Of a stretch of 64,000 nucleotides of DNA, positions 18,304-26,097 are shown piece after piece. The notes under the pieces are model-generated. The model was not told where the DNA came from. It saw only the letters and a list, made by a program, of their open reading frames with translations, and did not search any database. The DNA comes from Bacteroidales bacterium CF (GTDB taxonomy: Bacteria > Bacteroidota > Bacteroidia > Bacteroidales > UBA932): positions 2,046,001 to 2,110,000 of the forward strand of contig CP006772.1 in the NCBI GenBank assembly GCA_000473305.1, written 5' to 3'. How positions within the stretch are numbered: position 1 is the stretch's first letter; every line of letters begins with the position of its first letter. Made by a program: the position numbers and the translations under genes.

Positions 18304-19095
18304 TCAGATAATTTGAGAATATAATATACAGCCGATACCTATTATTGCGCAGTATATTGCAAATCCGAGCAACTTAGTTTTCTTGACAAGTGCAATCATA
18401 ATCTTGCAGGCAAGAAGTCCGGAAACAAACGCCGATACAAATCCGAGCGAAAGATTAACGGGATCCAGTCCGCTCCTGGAAGCTGCAAATTCTCCTGAGA
18501 CAAGATCCAGAAAAGCCTCCCCGAGGATAGGGACAAGTACCATAAGAAAAGAGAATTTTGCAATCTGATCCTTTTTAACACCCAGCATCATACCTGTTGC
18601 AATTGTAGACCCGGAACGCGACAATCCCGGGAGTACCGCCACTGCCTGAGCTATTCCGATAATTAATGCGCTCTTGTATGAGAGTTCCCTCTCTTTTGAC
18701 TTGGTATAATTAGAGGCAGAAAGCAGTATTGCTGTTCCCATCAGGCATATTCCCACAATCAGCAATCCCGAGCCGAAAATCGCCTCTACCTGATCTTTGA
18801 ACAACAGACCTACAACCATCACCGGAATCATTGAGACAACAATCTTGAAGATGTAGTCTGTCTCAGGATTCATCCTGAATTTGAAGAGCCCGGCAAGTAA
18901 TTGTATGATCTCCCTTCTGAAAACGACAAGGGTACTAAGCACCGTTGCGGCATGTACCACAATCTCGAGGCTCAGGTCCGGAGTCGTCACTCCCAGCACC
19001 TCTTTTCCTATTGTCAGGTGTCCGCTGCTGCTGACAGGCAGGAACTCAGTGAGACCCTGAACCAATCCCAGCAAAATCGAGTCTAAAGCAGTCAT
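18304..19095 (-). CDS. uppP: undecaprenyl-diphosphatase
   Basis: 263 residues, polytopic inner-membrane phosphatase that recycles undecaprenyl pyrophosphate, the carrier lipid of peptidoglycan and O-antigen; overexpression in other bacteria gives bacitracin resistance. The signature motifs QGLTEFLPVSSSGHL (near residue 14) and LPGLSRSGSTIATG are both intact. The start overlaps the DUF3098 stop by 4 nt. Confidence 0.95.
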   Translation of the reverse strand: MTALDSILLGLVQGLTEFLPVSSSGHLTIGKEVLGVTTPDLSLEIVVHAATVLSTLVVFRREIIQLLAGLFKFRMNPETDYIFKIVVSMIPVMVVGLLFKDQVEAIFGSGLLIVGICLMGTAILLSASNYTKSKERELSYKSALIIGIAQAVAVLPGLSRSGSTIATGMMLGVKKDQIAKFSFLMVLVPILGEAFLDLVSGEFAASRSGLDPVNLSLGFVSAFVSGLLACKIMIALVKKTKLLGFAIYCAIIGIGCILYSQII

Positions 19096-19343
19096 TTTTC
19101 TTTAGGGGTGTACATAATTGCAAAAATCTCAACAGCCACTCCGGCAAGTATAAAAAGTGGCGCGAGCACAATCCGCCTGAAGCTGAACATCTCCTCTCCT
19201 GTAAATACTGAAGGGTCGGTAGTACCACCACCTGTCATCAGGGCATAGCCTGAAAGCATCAATACCACTCCTGCTACAACAAAGATTATGTTCCTGTATG
19301 GGATTGCAAACTTTCCTTGTTCCTCTTTTGTCATCTTTTCCAT
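19092..19343 (-). CDS. DUF3098 small membrane protein
   Basis: 83 residues with two membrane helices (about 17-37 and 56-76). The family DUF3098 is confined to Bacteroidota and lies between ftsX and uppP in many of their genomes, exactly as here. The conserved phrase VVLMLSGYALMTGGG is visible. Function unknown; the context suggests a role in cell division or envelope synthesis. Overlaps uppP by 4 nt. Confidence 0.85.
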   Translation of the reverse strand: MEKMTKEEQGKFAIPYRNIIFVVAGVVLMLSGYALMTGGGTTDPSVFTGEEMFSFRRIVLAPLFILAGVAVEIFAIMYTPKEK

Positions 19344-19351
19344 AACAATAT

Positions 19352-20230
19352 TTAATAATATATCTCATCGGCAGAGACCGAGAGAAGCTTGTTTACTACT
19401 ATCCAGGTGCTTATAAGACAAATGGTAATTCCGGCAAGAATCACGCCAAGCAGGACCAGAGCTATCAACTTCATGTCAAAAATTACAAAAAGCTGGTTTA
19501 TATCACTCTTCACAACAAACAGGGCAACTACCAGCATTATTGCAGATATTACACCGGCAATCAATCCCTGATATATCCCTTGCCTTATGAACGGCTTCCT
19601 TATAAATGACCTCTTGGCCCCGACAAGTTTCATTGTCTGTATAGTGAACCTTTTGGAATATACATTCAATCTCACTGTGTTGTTTATTAAAACAAAGGAT
19701 ATAAAGAGAAGCAGCGCCAGAACCACACTCAAAACCACCCCTATCTTCTCCAGATTCTGATTTATAACTTTGACCAGAGACTCCTGATAGGCAACCTCTC
19801 TTACATCCGGCATATCTGAAAGCTTCGCTGCAATAGTCTTAAGACTGTCAGACTCCAGATACTTGGCCTTGAGGTAAAGATCTACAGACAGAGGAATGGG
19901 ATTCACGTCAAAAACCTCCATAAAGTCATCCCCCAACATGTTTTTCATCTCCTCTGCCCCTCTCTCTTTCGATACGAATTCAGCTCTCTTTACGTAACTC
20001 TCCTTTTCCACTATTTTCATAAAAGTTTGAGCCTCTGAATCAGGAGTTCCCTTTTCAAAGATAACCGAAACCCTTATATTCTCTTTAAAATAGCTTGACA
20101 CTGCACTGGCATTGACGGCAAGCACTCCGAGAACTCCCACAATCAATAAGACAAGTGAAATGCTTATTATTGAGGAAAGATACGAGTGAAGCAGCCTTCT
20201 GAAAATAACGCCCTTTTCCTTTTTCTTCAT
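19352..20230 (-). CDS. ftsX: cell division protein FtsX
   Basis: ABC-permease-like membrane partner of FtsE, which regulates peptidoglycan hydrolases at the septum. N-terminal helix (about 20-45), a periplasmic domain of about 110 residues (ECD with RVSVIFEKGT), then three further helices. An ATG at 20242 would give four more residues, but it lies at or upstream of the predicted transcription start (-7 box at 20254-20247), so I prefer MKKKEKG at 20230 (292 aa). ftsE is not adjacent. Confidence 0.88.
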   Translation of the reverse strand: MKKKEKGVIFRRLLHSYLSSIISISLVLLIVGVLGVLAVNASAVSSYFKENIRVSVIFEKGTPDSEAQTFMKIVEKESYVKRAEFVSKERGAEEMKNMLGDDFMEVFDVNPIPLSVDLYLKAKYLESDSLKTIAAKLSDMPDVREVAYQESLVKVINQNLEKIGVVLSVVLALLLFISFVLINNTVRLNVYSKRFTIQTMKLVGAKRSFIRKPFIRQGIYQGLIAGVISAIMLVVALFVVKSDINQLFVIFDMKLIALVLLGVILAGITICLISTWIVVNKLLSVSADEIYY

Positions 20231-20246
20231 AGCTTTTAACAACTTC

Positions 20247-20278
20247 CAAAGATATATATTTCCTCCAAATTAAATAAA
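20247..20278 (-). promoter_or_regulatory. promoter of ftsX-DUF3098-uppP-lpxH
   Basis: Minus strand: -33 TTTA (20278-20275), a 20-nt spacer and a perfect -7 box TATCTTTG (20254-20247). It overlaps the rightward promoter at 20259-20291, so the two divergent units share about 20 bp of promoter DNA. Confidence 0.5.
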
Positions 20279-20291
20279 TTTATTACCTTTG
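20259..20291 (+). promoter_or_regulatory. promoter of the GT5-like gene and DUF4270
   Basis: TTTC (20259-20262), a 21-nt spacer, then a perfect -7 box TACCTTTG (20284-20291). The predicted start near 20297 leaves a leader of roughly 27 nt that contains no Shine-Dalgarno sequence. Confidence 0.55.
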
Positions 20292-20324
20292 TAATCAAAT
20301 CGCCTTTAAAAACAAGCAAGTAAA

Positions 20325-21158
20325 ATGAGTGAACCAACAAGAGTGCTTTATGTGAGTTCTGAGATATTTCCTTACATGAAAGAGTCTAAAATCTCTGTTG
20401 TTGGAAGATACTTGCCGCAGGGAGTGCAGGAGAAAGGTTTTGAAATTCGTTCATTCATGCCTAAGTATGGCATAATCAACGAGAGAAGGAACCAGCTCCA
20501 TGAGGTTATACGCCTCTCCGGCATGAATATCATAATCAATGACATCGACAGGCCGCTTATCATAAAGGTTTCATCCATACCATCCGCACGCATGCAGGTG
20601 TACTTCATTGACAATGAAGATTATTTTTACAGGAAATTCATCTATCAGAACGAAAAAGGAGAGTATTTTCCCGACAATGATGAAAGGGCTCTCTTCTTTG
20701 CAAAAGGCGTTCTCGAGACAGTCAAGAAACTCAGGTGGCAACCCGATATAATACATTGTCAGGGGTGGATATCACATCTGATTCCGATCTTGCTTAGAAA
20801 ATGCTACCATGAAGATCCGATCTTCACAAACAGCAAAGTAATCGTCTCTTTGTACAATGAGGCTTCAGACCTCGAATTCAACGAAAAAACACGTTCAAAG
20901 ATTTTGTCTCCGGGGATAAAAAACAAGGATCTTGAATTGCTCAATCCTGCCAATGGCATAAATCTTGCTAAACTTGCCATACAGTATGCCAACGGTGTTA
21001 TTATGGGAAGTGAAAGCTTGCCGGAACCGGTGACTGAAATGATAAAGAGCAGCTCCATCCCGCTCTTGCCTTATATGGAGGTATCACAACAGGACACGAC
21101 ATACATACAGGAGTACGTTCAATTTTATGATCAAATTTTAGGGAAAAATGTCAAATAG
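20325..21158 (+). CDS. half-length glycogen synthase-like (GT5 N-terminal) protein
   Basis: 277 residues resembling only the N-terminal Rossmann half of glycogen/starch synthase: RVLYVSSEIFPYMKESK at the start and DIIHCQGWISHLIPILLR in the middle. The KxGG motif that binds ADP-glucose in true enzymes is replaced by KESK, and the catalytic C-terminal domain is absent, so glycogen synthesis is unlikely. Bacteroidota commonly carry this stand-alone protein, typically next to panC and a DUF4270 gene. Here panC is absent and the stop overlaps the DUF4270 start by 11 nt. Role unknown. Confidence 0.7.
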   Translation: MSEPTRVLYVSSEIFPYMKESKISVVGRYLPQGVQEKGFEIRSFMPKYGIINERRNQLHEVIRLSGMNIIINDIDRPLIIKVSSIPSARMQVYFIDNEDYFYRKFIYQNEKGEYFPDNDERALFFAKGVLETVKKLRWQPDIIHCQGWISHLIPILLRKCYHEDPIFTNSKVIVSLYNEASDLEFNEKTRSKILSPGIKNKDLELLNPANGINLAKLAIQYANGVIMGSESLPEPVTEMIKSSSIPLLPYMEVSQQDTTYIQEYVQFYDQILGKNVK

Positions 21159-22506
21159 GATTCATTTCCGATCTGTTGCGGCACTATTAGTTTCTTCAGC
21201 AATCACAATTTCATGTATAAACATCGACAAAACTGTCGGAGAGGATTTAATTCCCACAGATCACACTCTGACTGTGAGCACGGCATCTGTGGAGATACCC
21301 GTACAGATGAAGATGATCGACTCCCTGCAGTCCATCTTCCCGGACTATCTCATTGCCGGTGCATACAAGGATCCTGATTTGGGACTTACAACATGCAATA
21401 CAGCCTTTCAGGTTGTTCCATACACCACGGAAAATGATTTCGGGGACAATCCCCAGCCTGTTTACCTCAGGATGGAAATCGGAGTTGACAAGGCTCTTTG
21501 TCTGATAAAAGGAGAAGAGAGCATCCCTCAGAACATATATCTTTATGCACTTAACAAGGAGATTGACTCAACCACTATTTACAACAACTCTTTCTCAAGA
21601 AATGATTACGGTTTGACCCCTCTGAATATAGGTACTGCGGTCTATACAGGTGGAGACTCAATCAATATTGAGATGAACCTTAATTATGCAAAGGAGCTGC
21701 TTTCAGCAACAAAAGAGGAGAGAGATTCCGTGAGCATGTTTATAAAAAGATTCAAGGGTTTCGTAATCACCACTGATCCTGTTCCTTCAGGGATAAACGG
21801 AGGCCGTTTCAATATGATAGACCCGGCATCTGTCTTTATTAAGATGAAATACCACCATGTTTCAGCTGCAGATGACATTGATAAGGACAGCATTCTCCTA
21901 TACAATATTTCAACCTCAAAATGTTTTTACACCAACTTCTTCACCCATGGTTCAAAGTCTCTTGAAACTACTGCTCCCGGGGAAAAGATTATGCTTGAGG
22001 GAATGGGCGGTGTTAAGCCGTACATCAACTTCAGGGATGTAAGGGCAGAGTTCCTTGCGTGGGCTCAGAGAAAGAATATTGACCTCAATAAGGTTCTTAT
22101 TGCAAAGGCAGAGTTGATACTCCCATATGAGTTTCCAAATGACTACACTGTCATGGAACAATTTCCTGCCGCTCTCTATCTTGCATATAAATATTATGCG
22201 GATGATTATAAATCAAAAATGTACTATCCTATAAAAGATATTTATGCTGTAGGTGCCGGCACACTCAACAGGTCTCTATTCCACTACTCGATGGACATAA
22301 GCACGTTCCTTCAGCATGTTCTTAACAACACTCTTGAAGAGGAGAAGTGGAACACATGGATTACACCTATTACACAGGTATCAAACTCTTATACCGGAAA
22401 TGTAACCTATTACATAGACAATCAGATATACAGCAAGGCTACGCTGAACGGCACCTCAAGCACAAGGAGACCAAAGATTAATATCACATATTCGGTTCTC
22501 CCGTAA
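21148..22506 (+). CDS. DUF4270 lipoprotein
   Basis: 452 residues. The N-terminus ends in SAITISC, a plausible lipobox (Cys about 23), and INIDKTVGEDLIPTD follows, a typical opening of DUF4270 proteins. Mostly beta-rich, ending TRRPKINITYSVLP. Probably located on the outer membrane. Function unknown. Translation is likely coupled to the GT5-like gene through the 11-nt overlap. Confidence 0.75.
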   Translation: MSNRIHFRSVAALLVSSAITISCINIDKTVGEDLIPTDHTLTVSTASVEIPVQMKMIDSLQSIFPDYLIAGAYKDPDLGLTTCNTAFQVVPYTTENDFGDNPQPVYLRMEIGVDKALCLIKGEESIPQNIYLYALNKEIDSTTIYNNSFSRNDYGLTPLNIGTAVYTGGDSINIEMNLNYAKELLSATKEERDSVSMFIKRFKGFVITTDPVPSGINGGRFNMIDPASVFIKMKYHHVSAADDIDKDSILLYNISTSKCFYTNFFTHGSKSLETTAPGEKIMLEGMGGVKPYINFRDVRAEFLAWAQRKNIDLNKVLIAKAELILPYEFPNDYTVMEQFPAALYLAYKYYADDYKSKMYYPIKDIYAVGAGTLNRSLFHYSMDISTFLQHVLNNTLEEEKWNTWITPITQVSNSYTGNVTYYIDNQIYSKATLNGTSSTRRPKINITYSVLP

Positions 22507-22534
22507 ATTAAAACTGATATAATAAGAGACAAAA

Positions 22535-22564
22535 AAAGAGGGTATTGAAATCAATACCCTCTTT
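22535..22564. terminator. bidirectional Rho-independent terminator
   Basis: AAAGAGGGTATTGA and its complement TCAATACCCTCTTT form a 14-bp stem with only AA as the loop (22535-22564). T-rich DNA follows on the plus strand and seven T on the minus strand, so it can stop both DUF4270 and fabF transcripts. Confidence 0.85.
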
Positions 22565-22582
22565 CTATTTTTGTTGGTAAAT

Positions 22583-23836
22583 TTACTTGATCTTTCTGAA
22601 TATGATTGAGGAGTTATGTCCTCCAAAACCAAAGGTATTATTCAGTGCAACATTTACTTCACGCTTCTGAGCGTGGTTTAGGGTTAGGTTTAGCTTGTAA
22701 TCAATCTCCGGGTCTTCCTCTTCGAAGTTGATTGTAGGTGGAACGATACTGTCTATAATAGCATGGATACATGCAAGTGCCTCAATTGCTCCGGTTGCGC
22801 CCAGAAGGTGACCGGTCATTGATTTGGTGGCACTGATATTCAACTTGTATGCATGTTCACCGAATACAGCCTTGACAGCTTTCAACTCGGCAATGTCTCC
22901 CAGTGGAGTAGATGTACCATGAACATTGATGTAATCAACCTCCTCAGGTTTCATACCGGCATCTTCGAGAGCCAGTTTCATAACCTGTATCGCCCCCAAT
23001 CCTTCCGGATGCGGAGCTGTGATATGATAGGCGTCAGCAGTCATAGCGGCACCGGCTACTTCACAGTAGATTCTGGCACCTCTGGCCTTTGCATGCTCGT
23101 ACTCTTCAAATATAAGAACTCCTGAGCCCTCTCCCATGACGAAACCGTCACGGTTCTTGTCAAAAGGTCTTGATGCGTGAAGAGGATCATCATTTCTTGT
23201 AGAAAGAGCCTGTGCTGAATTGAATCCGCCTATACTCGGGATAGAAATTCCGGCTTCCGATCCTCCTGTAACAATAATATCGGCCTTGCCGAGTTTTATG
23301 TACATAAGGGCATCTGCCATGGCATGTGTAGAAGATGCACACGCAGAAACGGTAGCATAGTTAGGACCCCTGAAGTTATACTTCATTGAAATAAGTCCCG
23401 GCGCTATGTCTGGAATCATTTTGGGAATGATAAAGGGGCTAAATCGAGGCACCTTTCCGCCTTCGACATAGCCCTCTACCTCACTGTACAGGGTGTTAAT
23501 ACCACCTATACCTGAGCCGAGTATCACTCCTATTCTGTCCGGATCGATTTTCTCCGAGTCAATATTGCTGTCTTTTACTGCCTGTTCAGCAGCTATGAGG
23601 GCAAATTGTGAATAGAGGTCGAGCTTGCGCTCTTCTTTACGGTCAATGCCATATTTACTCGGTTCGAAATTTTTGATTTCACAAGCAAATTTTGTTTTGA
23701 ACAGAGTAGTGTCAAAACGGGTAATCGGACCACATCCATTGGCGCCCTCGTCCAGGTTTCTGAAATAATCCTGAATATTGTCCCCAAGTGGATTAATTGT
23801 TCCTATACCGGTAACTACAACTCGTTTTAATTCCAT
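22583..23836 (-). CDS. fabF: beta-ketoacyl-ACP synthase II
   Basis: 417 residues. Condenses malonyl-ACP with acyl-ACP in fatty acid elongation. The Cys-His-His triad is visible: TVSACASSTHAM, NVHGTSTPLGD and MTGHLLGATGA. Start MELKRVVVTGIGTINPLG is canonical. Follows acpP by 17 nt. The usual downstream rnc gene is not here; a convergent DUF4270 gene follows instead. Confidence 0.96.
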   Translation of the reverse strand: MELKRVVVTGIGTINPLGDNIQDYFRNLDEGANGCGPITRFDTTLFKTKFACEIKNFEPSKYGIDRKEERKLDLYSQFALIAAEQAVKDSNIDSEKIDPDRIGVILGSGIGGINTLYSEVEGYVEGGKVPRFSPFIIPKMIPDIAPGLISMKYNFRGPNYATVSACASSTHAMADALMYIKLGKADIIVTGGSEAGISIPSIGGFNSAQALSTRNDDPLHASRPFDKNRDGFVMGEGSGVLIFEEYEHAKARGARIYCEVAGAAMTADAYHITAPHPEGLGAIQVMKLALEDAGMKPEEVDYINVHGTSTPLGDIAELKAVKAVFGEHAYKLNISATKSMTGHLLGATGAIEALACIHAIIDSIVPPTINFEEEDPEIDYKLNLTLNHAQKREVNVALNNTFGFGGHNSSIIFRKIK

Positions 23837-23853
23837 ATGCTTGTACAGGGAAT

Positions 23854-24090
23854 TTATTTTGCGTTCTTTTCAATGTAAGAGATAGCATCTCCTACAGTTG
23901 AGATTTTCTCAGCTGCTTCGTCAGGAATTGTAATACCGAAAGCCTTTTCGAATTCCATGATAAGTTCTACTGTATCGAGTGAGTCAGCACCTAAATCATT
24001 AGTAAAACTTGCAGTTGGTGTTACCTCAGATTCCTCAACGCCCAACTTGTCAACGATGATGGCTTTAACCTTTGCATTAATGTCTGCCAT
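23854..24090 (-). CDS. acpP: acyl carrier protein
   Basis: 78 residues, acidic. Ser37 in [15 protein letters not shown] is the site of the 4'-phosphopantetheine arm. First gene of the acpP-fabF operon. Divergent from purN, with 168 nt of AT-rich DNA between the coding regions; on the minus side TTTCTTTGC at about 24147-24139 is a weak -7 box candidate. Confidence 0.96.
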   Translation of the reverse strand: MADINAKVKAIIVDKLGVEESEVTPTASFTNDLGADSLDTVELIMEFEKAFGITIPDEAAEKISTVGDAISYIEKNAK

Positions 24091-24240
24091 AATTAAAAAA
24101 ATTAGTTAATAATTGTATTTATTTTCAAAACCAGGTTGCAAAGAAAAACAAAAAAAACGTAAAAAAGAAATTTATACCAAGTGAAGTTATATATTTTTGA
24201 TATACATATATATAGCAAAACGAGTGTAATTATCAACGGA

Positions 24241-24270
24241 TTTCGTTATTGAGTTTTTTTGTTATCTTTG
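24241..24270 (+). promoter_or_regulatory. promoter of purN
   Basis: TTTC (24241-24244), an 18-nt spacer and a perfect -7 box TATCTTTG (24263-24270) followed by C. It implies transcription from about 24276, which rules out the upstream in-frame ATG at 24259 as a start. Confidence 0.6.
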
Positions 24271-24288
24271 CACTTTAAAATGCTAATA

Positions 24289-24867
24289 ATGAGTTGTATA
24301 AAAATTGCTATTTTCGCCTCAGGGTCAGGCACAAATGCAGAAAATATCATAAAATATTTCGGCAATAAATCTCTGTGCGAAGTCAGCCTTGTTCTTTGCA
24401 ACAAAAAGGATGCCTATGTGACTGAAAGGGCAAGACAACTCAACGTGCCGTCAGTCATCTTCACAAAAAGTCAGCTTGAAGAGAGCTCCTGTATTGATGA
24501 ACTCCTCTCTGAAAAGGGTGTGCAATATATAATCCTTGCAGGTTTTCTCCTCAAGATTCCGGAAAGGTTGCTCAATAAGTATCACAAAAGAATAATAAAT
24601 ATCCATCCTGCACTATTGCCTAAATATGGAGGTAAGGGTATGCACGGCATGCACGTCCATGAGGCTGTCATCAATGCCGGGGAAAAAGAGTCGGGAATTA
24701 CAGTGCACATAATTGATGCAGACTACGACAAAGGAGAGACAATATTCCAGGCAAAATGCAGTATTGACACCGGGGACACTCCTGAGATACTTGCCGCAAA
24801 AATACATGAACTGGAACAGAGATACTTTCCTGAAGCTATCGAAAACTACATCCTAAAAACAAGGTAA
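24289..24867 (+). CDS. purN: phosphoribosylglycinamide formyltransferase
   Basis: 192 residues from MSCIKIAIFASGSGTNAENI. Transfers a formyl group from 10-formyl-THF to GAR in purine synthesis. Catalytic Asn and His are in IINIHPALLPKYGGKGMHG and the Asp in DADYDKGETI. In-frame ATGs at 24259 and 24280 exist; the first lies upstream of the promoter and the second would leave almost no leader, so 24289 fits best. The 3' end overlaps the convergent M20 gene by 22 nt. Confidence 0.93.
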   Translation: MSCIKIAIFASGSGTNAENIIKYFGNKSLCEVSLVLCNKKDAYVTERARQLNVPSVIFTKSQLEESSCIDELLSEKGVQYIILAGFLLKIPERLLNKYHKRIINIHPALLPKYGGKGMHGMHVHEAVINAGEKESGITVHIIDADYDKGETIFQAKCSIDTGDTPEILAAKIHELEQRYFPEAIENYILKTR

Positions 24868-26006
24868 TTCAGGATTTCCAAAGAGGGCACCAATATTTCA
24901 TCAGAAAAATGGTACTCTGGTCTGTGTATATCGGGTGTTCCAATACCGTTTCCTATATCAAAATAGGATGCCTGAGCCCCGGTCGTAAAATGGCAAAAAT
25001 CGTCTGATCCACGCCCGGGTTCGTCAACATAAACAACCTTATGTCCGGTTGACTCAGCCGCCTTGACAACCATATTATTGGCCATATCTGTATTGACTGT
25101 GGCCGGGAATCTGTCATGATATCTTATTTTTAGGTCAAGCTTGTCTCTTTTTGCAAAACCGGCGGCCAATCCCTCAACTGTTGAGCAGAGCTTCTCAAGA
25201 CCGGCATCTTTGAATCCTCTCAATGTGAGTCTCAGAACACCATTCCCGGGAGTAACACCATAGTTTGCCTCTCCAATCTCAACATTCACTATGGTTGATA
25301 GTACGAATCCGTCAAACATATTAACTGCATTGTTAAGCTTTTTAATCTCCTGAATCAGGTCAATGATTGCATCCGTCGGAGATTTTGCCTGTTCAGGGTA
25401 TGCTGCATGAGAGGCCTCCCCGGTGAAACTAAGTTCCATACCAACAGATGCTGCTGCATAGGTGCCCCGATGTATCACGACCTGATTAAGTTCATAGTTA
25501 GGATTGTTATGAAGAGCGAAGAGATAATCGAATTTCAGATTCAGATCTTTCATATCTTTCACCATCAAGGCAGCCCCCTCTCCAATCTCTTCGGCAGGCT
25601 GGAAGAGAAGATAGACACTGCCTGCAAAATCACGGTTTTCATGTAATTTTCCGGCAAGTCCTATTAGGATTGCCATATGGCCGTCATGGCCGCACAGGTG
25701 TTTGCATCCGTCATCAGTATTTATTGCATCCAGCTCACAGCGGAACATCTTTGACGGACCCGGTCTGTTTCCCTTGTACTCGGCTATGATACCATACCCC
25801 CCAATATTTCTGAACAATCTGTCCGGCTCTGTTTTTGTCAGATATTCCAACACAACCTCTGCGGTCTTCTCCTCCTTGTGTGAGTATTCAGGAATGGCAT
25901 GCAGCCTCTCTCTTATTGTTTTCAAATTATCCTGCGATCTCATCTCTATGGTTGTGATTATCATGAGCATAAACAGCAAAACTCTGAAAAGTTGTCTGTT
26001 TTTCAT
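24846..26006 (-). CDS. exported M20 family amidohydrolase
   Basis: 386 residues from MKNRQLFRVLL, with a hydrophobic signal (about 1-24). Zinc amidohydrolase of the M20D type (IAA-amino acid or N-acyl-amino acid hydrolases). Motifs: LHAIPEYSHKEEKTA, KHLCGHDGHMAILIGLA and LFQPAEEIGEGA; the dimerisation domain lies at about 175-285. The substrate is unknown. An alternative ATG at 26024 lies upstream of the likely transcription start. Tail-to-tail with purN. Confidence 0.85.
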   Translation of the reverse strand: MKNRQLFRVLLFMLMIITTIEMRSQDNLKTIRERLHAIPEYSHKEEKTAEVVLEYLTKTEPDRLFRNIGGYGIIAEYKGNRPGPSKMFRCELDAINTDDGCKHLCGHDGHMAILIGLAGKLHENRDFAGSVYLLFQPAEEIGEGAALMVKDMKDLNLKFDYLFALHNNPNYELNQVVIHRGTYAAASVGMELSFTGEASHAAYPEQAKSPTDAIIDLIQEIKKLNNAVNMFDGFVLSTIVNVEIGEANYGVTPGNGVLRLTLRGFKDAGLEKLCSTVEGLAAGFAKRDKLDLKIRYHDRFPATVNTDMANNMVVKAAESTGHKVVYVDEPGRGSDDFCHFTTGAQASYFDIGNGIGTPDIHRPEYHFSDEILVPSLEILNYLVFRM

Positions 26007-26021
26007 ATAGTGTTGTTTTAT

Positions 26022-26029
26022 CAAATTTA
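26022..26029 (-). promoter_or_regulatory. -7 box of the M20 amidohydrolase gene
   Basis: Perfect TAAATTTG on the minus strand, 16 nt before the ATG at 26006. No good -33 TTTG lies at the right distance, so the call is tentative. Confidence 0.4.
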
Positions 26030-26097
26030 TGCAAAAATTTTAGCATGTGCTCTTAATATCTCAATTTTGCATGTCGCAAAAATTAAAACCATTAAAA

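Noticed and set aside
24259-24288. ATG at 24259 as start of purN
   Set aside because: It lies upstream of the -7 box (24263-24270), so it would not be in the mRNA; family members also start close to IAIFASGSG.
26007-26097. Cobalamin riboswitch before the BtuB-like receptor
   Set aside because: The whole gap is under 100 nt and AT-rich, and shows no B12-box-like sequence or complex fold.
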